From: OMOG01 sp041485845
Lineage (GTDB): Bacteria; Acidobacteriota; Terriglobia; Bryobacterales; Bryobacteraceae
DNA: 20,996 nucleotides
Reading direction: 5' to 3'
Assembly: GCA_041485845.1 (NCBI GenBank)
Contig: JBGPKH010000073.1
Coordinates: forward strand, 1-20,996
In this document: one piece after another, positions 8,927-14,872 of the stretch
Numbering within the stretch: position 1 is the first letter of the stretch
Layout: each line of letters opens with the position of its first letter
Made by a program: the position numbers and the translations under genes
The notes under the pieces: model-generated
Database searches by the model: none
The model's input: only the letters and a program-made list of their open reading frames with translations
What the model was told of the DNA's origin: nothing

Positions 8927-10573
8927 ATGAAGGTTTTGCTAAGGATCCAGCCCCGCCCACCCGAGCTTCTCCAGCCGGAGCCTTTGCTGTTCCGCGGCAT
9001 GACCATGGGTAGGAGTCCCAAGCCCGGATCGCTGGCCGGGTCGGTGGCGGCGCACGTTCTGGCGATCTGCCTGGCTACCGTTTTATGTAACTCCTTGGCG
9101 CGCCTGCACGATGACGATGTGGATTGGTCCCGGTTCCGGGCCGAGCCTCTCCGGTTGCATCTTTCGGAACCTCTTACCTTCAACGCTGCCGCGTCCGGCA
9201 AACCGCAGAAGCCCCTCTTGAAGCCCGCACCGCAATCTGCGGTACGCACGGCGCAAAGAGCCTCCGGAACAGCCGCGCTGTCATATGCTCCCGCGGTCCC
9301 GCGCCGGTTGGAGTTGCCCCCGTCGCAGCAACCCGCCCTGAATGCACCGCTCATTCTTCAGCCCGATTTTCAACTGCAACCGAAAGCGCCTCCGGTGGAA
9401 TTACCGCCCATGGCATTCTGGGCCCGGAAGGCGCCCGAACTCGTCAAACCCCCTTCTCCCACGGACGTGGTGGTTCCGGGCCGGACGGAAGCGCCGTCAC
9501 CTGCCCCGAAGCTCGCGGCCCAACCTGTTCTCGAAGTTCCCAATCGTGAGCCGGCCGTCGCTGACGTCAACGTGAGTATGCCTCAAAACTCAAAGCAGAC
9601 GCCGGCCGCGCTTCCGGTGCCGAACTCCGCCACCATGCCCGTACGCCTGCGGGATGCGTCCGAATCCCAGGCGGCATCCTTTGAACGCTTCGCGGGACAG
9701 CCGGTGAACGTAATGTCGCTGGCGAGCGAGCGCAGTGACATTCGAAACGTCACCATCCCCAAAGGTCTTCAGAACATACCCCGTGCGGCGGCGGGAGAGA
9801 ACCCGGGAACGTCTGGCGAGGGGTATCGCGCGCCCGATCTCGCACCGGAAAATGGCCCGACGAGCGGTAACCGGGCCGCTGGAGCGGCGGGAACGAATCG
9901 GGGTGGACCGATCGCTGCTACGAGCCAGACGAGTAGCGCTCCGATCACCCGCCAAACCACCGCTCCGGTGAGTGGTTCGGGCAGTGGAGATTCGCCCCCG
10001 GTGCGCAATTCGAGCAGCGGCGCTGAAGAGCATCCCGTCGCCGTACCCGCGGGATCCCCGGAAGTATTGGCCCGCGGTGGCGCCCCTCCGGGAGTGACTC
10101 GGATCGATCACCCGGTCGACGGCAGTTTTGATGTCGTCGTCACCCAGTCGGCATCGAGGGACGACCTCTCCGAACTGGGAGGCATCCTCTCTGGAAATCC
10201 CGTCTATTCCGTCTACCTGCGCGTGGGCGATCAAAAAGAATGGCTCCTGGAGTACTGCGTGCCTGCACGCCGCAATGTCCAGCCGAACCCCTATCAGATC
10301 GACGTTGACGATGCCGGATCGATTACTCCTCCGTATCCCATTTCCACCGTAATTCCCAACAGCGTGCTGGTACAGCCGATCACCAGGCACATCGTACTGC
10401 ATGGGGTCTTAACGGCGGCTGGGAACTTGCAAAGCGTGAAGGCCGCCGACTCAAGCAGTCCGCTGATGTCCGAGATTTTGGCCTTGCTCAGTCAGTGGCA
10501 GTTTCGCCCGGCCTTGCGCAACCGGAGACCGATCGACGTCGAGGTTCTCCTCGTCATCCCGCGTCATAGCTAG
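8927..10573 (+). CDS. membrane-anchored proline-rich protein with TonB-like C-terminal domain
   Basis: A 548-residue protein. A short cytoplasmic N-terminus is followed by one membrane segment (about 35-55, SLAGSVAAHVLAICLATVL). Then comes a long low-complexity periplasmic linker (about 70-400) rich in Pro, Ala, Ser and Gly. The last 70 residues look like a TonB C-terminal domain: ITRHIVLHGVLTAAGNLQSV, then LLSQWQFRPALRNRRPIDVE and VLLVIP. TonB proteins pass energy from ExbB/ExbD to outer-membrane receptors. No exbB/exbD lies nearby, and the linker is far longer than in classical TonB (about 240 residues in total). The AGAGGA ribosome binding site overlaps the stop of the previous gene, which supports the ATG at 8927 over internal Met codons 25 and 27. 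It is probably the last gene of the operon. Confidence 0.75.
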   Translation: MKVLLRIQPRPPELLQPEPLLFRGMTMGRSPKPGSLAGSVAAHVLAICLATVLCNSLARLHDDDVDWSRFRAEPLRLHLSEPLTFNAAASGKPQKPLLKPAPQSAVRTAQRASGTAALSYAPAVPRRLELPPSQQPALNAPLILQPDFQLQPKAPPVELPPMAFWARKAPELVKPPSPTDVVVPGRTEAPSPAPKLAAQPVLEVPNREPAVADVNVSMPQNSKQTPAALPVPNSATMPVRLRDASESQAASFERFAGQPVNVMSLASERSDIRNVTIPKGLQNIPRAAAGENPGTSGEGYRAPDLAPENGPTSGNRAAGAAGTNRGGPIAATSQTSSAPITRQTTAPVSGSGSGDSPPVRNSSSGAEEHPVAVPAGSPEVLARGGAPPGVTRIDHPVDGSFDVVVTQSASRDDLSELGGILSGNPVYSVYLRVGDQKEWLLEYCVPARRNVQPNPYQIDVDDAGSITPPYPISTVIPNSVLVQPITRHIVLHGVLTAAGNLQSVKAADSSSPLMSEILALLSQWQFRPALRNRRPIDVEVLLVIPRHS

Positions 10574-10583
10574 CTAAGCTAGC
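10569..10583 (+). terminator. candidate hairpin at the end of the cpaB-to-TonB operon
   Basis: GCTAGC-TAA-GCTAGC forms a 6-bp stem with a 3-base loop directly over the TonB-like stop codon. No T-run follows, so it is a weak terminator candidate at best. Confidence 0.25.
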
Positions 10584-10940
10584 GGGCCTCTTCGTCCGGC
10601 CTCTTGATCAGCCCTTTCTAGAAACGCCCCTTCCCCGCTCCGTTCGCGCGACAGTTACAGATTTCAGTTCCAAGCGGCAACCATATCACTCGTCTGATGG
10701 ATTGGTGGCCGAAAATCTCCGGCGCAAGTCCGCCTGCAACTGCAAGTCGAGCCGTTGGTCTCGGCTCACAGTGGCTTTCTTTAGCCGTGTGGCCGATCGC
10801 GTTGAGGAAGGGCCGTTCTTGGCATTCCCTGCCAGCAGTCGCCGAAGCTTACTTAGACCCTTCGTGTGCATGGCCGGAGTTTGCACGGTGTCACTTTTGC
10901 TCGATTGTTTCCGTTCTCCCATTCGTGGTACCCTCACCGC
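10574..10940. other. intergenic stretch without a convincing gene
   Basis: These 367 bases separate the envelope operon from the small exported-protein gene. Short open frames exist on both strands, for example an 87-codon + frame from 10702 and a - strand frame ending at 10686. They lack ribosome binding sites and either run into or lie antisense to the next gene. No clear promoter, tRNA or repeat was recognised. The stretch could be a decayed gene remnant or the long leader of the gene at 10941. Confidence 0.5.
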
Positions 10941-11435
10941 ATGCGGAACCTTTGCGACGGAGTGACCATTGCTTTGGCGGCTGTACTGGCTCTCGAAGGC
11001 GTTGCGAGTCCTGCGCAAACGAAGGGGGGCTGCTCCCTCATAACCCCCGATGAAGCGGCCTCCGTCCTTGGCGGCAAGGGTGAGCAAAATGAGGTCGGAC
11101 CGGTGTGCGTCTTTGTGGACAAAGTGCATCACCTCGTTTTAAGAGTTTCGAGCGTCACCTACGGGTCGAAGACCCAGCTTGTTTTTGATGAGTCGCGAAA
11201 GAGCGCGGTCGGGCAGAAGGCCGTAGTCAAGGACGAGGCCGGGTTTGACGGGACGGCCTATTCGGCTGTGTATAGCGGGATGAGTGGCGCGGAAAGCGCT
11301 ATCGCCGCACTCAAAGGGAGAGTGATGCTCTCAGTCTCCGTCAGGGATGATGGCGGCAACACACATGTGGCGGGTTCCGCGGCAACCCTCGATAAGTTGC
11401 GGCCAGTCGCGAAAAAGGCGTCGGACCGGCTGTAA
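10941..11435 (+). CDS. small exported protein of unknown function
   Basis: A 164-residue protein. ATG 10941 is chosen because it opens directly on a signal peptide (MRNLCDGVTIALAAVLALEG, cleavage near SPAQ at about 25). The in-frame ATG at 10866 would put 25 non-signal residues in front. No strong ribosome binding site is seen. The mature part begins GGCSLITPDEAASVLGGKGE, and a second cysteine follows at residue 56 (C31 and C56 could form a disulfide). The pattern Cys-x-Leu-(Ile/Val)-Thr-x-x-Glu-Ala...Leu-Gly...Cys-x-Phe recalls small secreted or lipoprotein families in several phyla, but no lipobox is visible and no family can be named. It is probably monocistronic: 367 bases of gap lie before it and a hairpin follows. 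Confidence 0.65.
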   Translation: MRNLCDGVTIALAAVLALEGVASPAQTKGGCSLITPDEAASVLGGKGEQNEVGPVCVFVDKVHHLVLRVSSVTYGSKTQLVFDESRKSAVGQKAVVKDEAGFDGTAYSAVYSGMSGAESAIAALKGRVMLSVSVRDDGGNTHVAGSAATLDKLRPVAKKASDRL

Positions 11436-11479
11436 GGTGGAGTTTCGCGGGGCAAGGCTCGGCGCAAAAGGTCGTATGG

Positions 11480-11503
11480 GTGCCGGACGTCATCAGCCGG
11501 CAC
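11480..11503 (+). terminator. candidate terminator hairpin
   Basis: A perfect 7-bp stem, GTGCCGG (11480-11486) with CCGGCAC (11497-11503), and a 10-base loop lie 44 bases after the small exported-protein gene. Only three T residues follow, so it is weak as a Rho-independent terminator. It separates two genes that otherwise lie close together. Confidence 0.4.
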
Positions 11504-11567
11504 TTTCGGAGCCACGTGCGCAAGGTTGGCTGGTGTTCCAGAGGATAACGAAGGAAAGGAAATTGAG

Positions 11568-12536
11568 ATGAAAACCTTACGATTAGGCAGTCTATTCAGG
11601 GGCCTTTCACTGCTTCTGGCTGGAAGCTCCGTCCAACTCGTATTGGGAGTACTAACCGTTGCTCTGGCGCTTCAATCCGCGCAGGCCGATCAGTTCGCGG
11701 CTGCGCAGATTTCACCCGGCGGCGCCACGGTTGCCGCCGCGCAGAGCCCGGCCGGCGCCGCGTCTTCGCTTACCTGCGCCGAGATTGAAACCTTCCTGCG
11801 GACAGCGAAAATCGGCGTTCAGAGAACCACGGCCAAAGGAGTGACGCAGCCCAAACACGCCACGTTCGATGACGGCACGCGCCAGCACGAGGCTTATATC
11901 CAGACCATCCACGAGAGCAAGACGGAGTTCAAGAGCGAACGCGGCGATGTCCAGTTGAACTTCAAGGACTGGTGGGAATTCGACGTTGCCGGCTACGAGC
12001 TGGCGAAGATCCTGGAGATCAATATGGTCCCGCCGTACGTCGAGCGCGCGAAACTGCCAGGGGGACAGCACGGCGCGGTCACCTGGGGGGTGGAAGGAAT
12101 GCTCGAAGCGGAGCGCCTCAAGCGAAACCTCCAGTCGCCGAACCCGGAGGACTGGAACCGCCAACTGTACGTGGTGCGGATCTTCGATCAATTAATCCGC
12201 GACACCGATATCAACCTGACGAATTTCATCATTACCCCGGACTGGCAAGTGTGGAGGATCGACTTCACGCGCGCCTTCCGCGCGCAGAAAGATCTGGCTA
12301 ATCCCAAAGACCTTGTGCAGTGTGACCGCAAGCTGCTGGCAAACCTCCGCAAGCTCGATAAGCCGCTGCTCCTGGAGAAGCTCAAGCCATATGTGAACTC
12401 AGCGGAAATCGATGGCCTGCTGGCCCGGCGGGACAAGATCGTGAAATTCTTTGAGGACCAGATCGCCGCCAAGGGGGAATCGGCCGTGCTGTTCGATCTG
12501 CCCCGTGTGGGTCAGCCCTGCGGCGTCGGGCTGTAG
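11568..12536 (+). CDS. exported PI3K/HipA/Fam20-like kinase-fold protein
   Basis: A 322-residue protein. ATG 11568 is chosen because AAGGAAAGGA lies just upstream and the frame opens on a signal peptide or N-terminal anchor (about 1-40, ending SAQA). An upstream in-frame ATG at 11526 adds 14 non-signal residues. The core resembles atypical kinases of the PI3K/HipA/Fam20 superfamily. It shows FDVAGYELAKILEINMVPPY with E159-R160 and W173-G-V-E-G, then FDQLIRDTDINLTNFII, where D214, N216 and N219 fit the catalytic loop. W-R-I-D232-F-T-R-A-F fits the metal-binding Asp. The usual N-terminal ATP-binding Lys is not obvious; the matching place reads HEAYIQ, with Gln112. It would act in the periplasm or outside, if active. 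Substrate is unknown. Neighbours give no pathway. Confidence 0.65.
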   Translation: MKTLRLGSLFRGLSLLLAGSSVQLVLGVLTVALALQSAQADQFAAAQISPGGATVAAAQSPAGAASSLTCAEIETFLRTAKIGVQRTTAKGVTQPKHATFDDGTRQHEAYIQTIHESKTEFKSERGDVQLNFKDWWEFDVAGYELAKILEINMVPPYVERAKLPGGQHGAVTWGVEGMLEAERLKRNLQSPNPEDWNRQLYVVRIFDQLIRDTDINLTNFIITPDWQVWRIDFTRAFRAQKDLANPKDLVQCDRKLLANLRKLDKPLLLEKLKPYVNSAEIDGLLARRDKIVKFFEDQIAAKGESAVLFDLPRVGQPCGVGL

Positions 12537-12808
12537 TAAGAGTGGGCGGGCCTGGCGACACCGCACTCTGCGCTCCCGGTATTGGAGCTGGTTTCTCGCG
12601 GCGGACTTCGACAAAAAGACTTGGGAGTGACTCTTTAGACCGCTTGCGGTGGCTGAACGCGTTTGACAACCAAGGCGTCCGCTTCCTGATTCGCGAGCTT
12701 CGCCCCAAAGCGGCATGGGAGAATAGCAGGGAGAAGGAGCACCGCGCGGCGGGGCCGCATCGGAACAGCGATGAAATCCTACGACGACGAAGGAACGGGC
12801 TCGATTCC
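12537..12808 (+). other. gap and leader before the helicase-associated-domain gene
   Basis: This stretch is open in frame with the next gene back to a GTG at 12542, but the 89 codons give an Arg-rich, non-conserved-looking sequence with no ribosome binding site at the GTG. It is therefore treated as non-coding. A weak hairpin pairs AGAGTG (12539-12544) with CACTCT (12564-12569) over a 19-base loop. A 13-codon frame (ATG 12771, stop TGA 12810-12812) overlaps the downstream start as ATGA. Confidence 0.35.
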
Positions 12809-14638
12809 ATGAATGGGGATGATCTCAGAAAGCTCGCGTCGCTGACGGGGCGGAGAGTGCCGAGCAGGAAGGCGGACATGGCCGCGCTCATCGTCCTGCA
12901 CCTCGCCGGGGAGGGGTTGCGTAAGGTCTGGGAGGGCCTTGATGAGTTGCAGCACGCTGCCGTAGCCGAGGCTGTCCATTCGGCGTCGTCGCAGTTCGAG
13001 GCCGGCCGGTTCCGCGCCAAGTACGGCCGGGATCCGGACTGGGGTCCGGCCGGCAAGTACGGCCACGACCATACGCCGTCGGCACTGTGCTTCTTCTTCT
13101 ATAGGAACGTGATGCCGGCCGATCTCAAGGCGCGACTTTTGCCGTTCGTGCCGGCGCCCCGCCAGACAGCGATCGCCGCGCTCGATCGGCTTCCGCACGC
13201 ATACGAGCGCCCATTCGAGCGGTGGAACGAGAAGCAGCGAACCCGTGAGAAGGGAACCGAGGAAGTGCCTCTTGCCGTGCATGAGACCGAGCAAGCGGCG
13301 CTGCGGGAACTGCTCTCGGTCCTGCGTCTTGTCGATGCGGGAAAGGTGGCGGTGAGCGACAAGACGCGCAGGGCGTCAGCCTCCACTATCGACGCCATCA
13401 CAGGGATCCTGGATCGCGGCGACTACTACCCGCAAGTGCCGGCCAAGAACAAGTGGTGCGACGAGAGTGCCGGGCCGATCCGCGCCTTCGCATGGCCGCT
13501 GCTCATGCAGGCGGGAGGACTCGCGCAGCTCGCGGGGACGCGGTTGCAACTCACCAGGGCCGGCCGCAAGGCGCTCTCCGAACCGGCCGCGGGGACGATC
13601 CGCACGCTGTGGACGAAGTGGATGGGCACGACTGTCTTTGACGAGCTGGCGCGCGTCGAGTGTGTCAAGGGGCAGACCGGCAAAGGAAGGCGCGGACTAA
13701 CGGCTGTGTCCGCGCGGCGGGAGACGATCGCCGACAGCCTCGCCGAATGCCCGCCCGGCGGATGGATCGCGACCGACGAGTTTTTCCGGTACATGCAAGC
13801 CACCGGCAACGATTTCGCGGTGACCCGCGATGCCTGGGGCCTGTACATCTGTGAGCAACAATACGGCTCGCTCGGTTATGAGGGGGGCGCGCGCGTCCTC
13901 AACCAGCGCTATCTCCTGAGCCTGCTGCTCGAGTACGCTGCCACGCTCGGCATGATTGATGTCGCGCTCATCCCGCCCGCGGGGGCTCGCCGCGACTTCC
14001 GGGGGTTGTGGGGAACGGACGAACTCCCCTTTTTCAGCCGTTACGACGGCCTGATGTACTTCCGTCTCACGCCGCTCGGAGCCTATTGCCTGGACGTGGA
14101 AGCGGACTACCAGCCGGCGCCCGTGGAGGTAAAACCGGTGCTTCGGGTTCTACCGAACCTGGAGATCGCGGCAACCGGTTCGGACCTTGAGCAGAGCGAC
14201 CGCCTGGCCCTCAATGCCTACGCCACACCCGTTTCGGACTTTGTCTGGCGTGTGGAGGCCAGCAAGCTGCTGGCTGCCATCGAGGCGGGCAGGCAAGTGG
14301 AGGAAATTCGCGCATTCCTGGTGGCGCGAAGCGGCGCGGCGCTCCCCGACACGGCCACGCGCCTGCTCGATGACGTCTCCGAGCGAACCACCAAGGTCCA
14401 GGACCGGGGACTCGCCCGTCTGATTGAGTGTGCCGATCCCGCGCTCGCCGCGCTGATCGCCAATGACACGCGGACCCGCAAGCACTGCATGCGGGCTGGG
14501 GAACGGCACCTGGTGGTGGCCGGCTCTTCGGAGGCGGCGTTCCGCCGTGCCTTGCGGGACACCGGCTACCTCCTGGCCGCGGAGGACAAACGCCTGGTGA
14601 GAAGGCGGAACACGAATCCGCAGCCGTCCGGGGAGTAG
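12809..14638 (+). CDS. XPB/Ssl2-like helicase-associated domain protein, no helicase motor
   Basis: A 609-residue protein from ATG 12809; the frame is open back to GTG 12542. The N-terminus (DDLRKLASLTGRRVPSRKAD, then MAALIVLHLAGEGL) looks like a small SAP/LEM-like helical unit. Next come winged-helix-like pieces (LAQLAGTRLQLTRAGRKALS; TDEFFRYMQATGNDF). The C-terminal part (about 435-575) matches the helicase_C_3 / XPB-Ssl2-like pattern: VLPNLEIAATGSDLEQSDRL, FVWRVEASKLLAAIEAGRQV, EEIRAFLVARSG and LPDTATRLLDDVSERTTKV. In relatives this domain accompanies a DEAD/H helicase or occurs alone as a DNA-binding protein. No Walker A or DEAD/H motif is seen here. It is possibly nucleic-acid binding, in the cytoplasm, with no signal peptide. 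A role in repair or defence is speculation. The ribosome binding site (AAGGA) is 15 bases away, so the start is uncertain. Confidence 0.7.
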   Translation: MNGDDLRKLASLTGRRVPSRKADMAALIVLHLAGEGLRKVWEGLDELQHAAVAEAVHSASSQFEAGRFRAKYGRDPDWGPAGKYGHDHTPSALCFFFYRNVMPADLKARLLPFVPAPRQTAIAALDRLPHAYERPFERWNEKQRTREKGTEEVPLAVHETEQAALRELLSVLRLVDAGKVAVSDKTRRASASTIDAITGILDRGDYYPQVPAKNKWCDESAGPIRAFAWPLLMQAGGLAQLAGTRLQLTRAGRKALSEPAAGTIRTLWTKWMGTTVFDELARVECVKGQTGKGRRGLTAVSARRETIADSLAECPPGGWIATDEFFRYMQATGNDFAVTRDAWGLYICEQQYGSLGYEGGARVLNQRYLLSLLLEYAATLGMIDVALIPPAGARRDFRGLWGTDELPFFSRYDGLMYFRLTPLGAYCLDVEADYQPAPVEVKPVLRVLPNLEIAATGSDLEQSDRLALNAYATPVSDFVWRVEASKLLAAIEAGRQVEEIRAFLVARSGAALPDTATRLLDDVSERTTKVQDRGLARLIECADPALAALIANDTRTRKHCMRAGERHLVVAGSSEAAFRRALRDTGYLLAAEDKRLVRRRNTNPQPSGE

Positions 14639-14764
14639 GCAAGTGGAGACAACGCTGGAGACGCTCTCGGGTGCGGAGCGATTCCAGGCATTCTACGTCC
14701 CGCGGTCCAGCGGGGGTTCCGGGGCGCATAGCCATAAGGCCTTCGTTCCCAGGACGGGATACCA

Positions 14765-14780
14765 CGGCGAAAAGTCGCCG
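14765..14780. terminator. candidate hairpin between convergent operons
   Basis: CGGCGA (14765-14770) and TCGCCG (14775-14780) form a 6-bp stem with an AAAG loop. No T-run follows on either strand. It lies in the 234-bp gap where two transcription units converge. Confidence 0.25.
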
Positions 14781-14848
14781 GCATTCTCTGAAAGCGGCAA
14801 TGTTCGCTGCTGATCAGGTGCATGCGCGGTCCAGGTTAATTAGGATTT

Positions 14849-14865
14849 CAGGGGCGCAGCCCTTG
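14849..14865. terminator. candidate hairpin terminator between convergent operons
   Basis: CAGGGGC (14849-14855) pairs with GCCCTTG (14859-14865), seven pairs including one G-T, around a 3-base loop, just beyond the stop of the TonB-dependent receptor gene. AT-rich sequence flanks it on both sides, but there is no clean T-run. It is plausible as a shared terminator for both strands. Confidence 0.35.
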
Positions 14866-14872
14866 GCTATAT

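Noticed and set aside
10686..11132. 148-codon open frame on the - strand in and beside the 10574-10940 gap
   Set aside because: Most of it is antisense to the small exported-protein gene, no ribosome binding site was seen, and no family pattern is visible.
12663..12691. Perfect TTGACA (12663-12668) as a promoter for the downstream gene
   Set aside because: At 17 bases spacing the -10 position reads CTGATT, only two matches to TATAAT, so there is no supported promoter.
12542..12808. N-terminal extension of the helicase-associated-domain protein from GTG 12542
   Set aside because: There is no ribosome binding site at the GTG, and the extra 89 residues are Arg-rich and unlike a domain. ATG 12809 opens directly on the SAP-like start. 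This remains uncertain.
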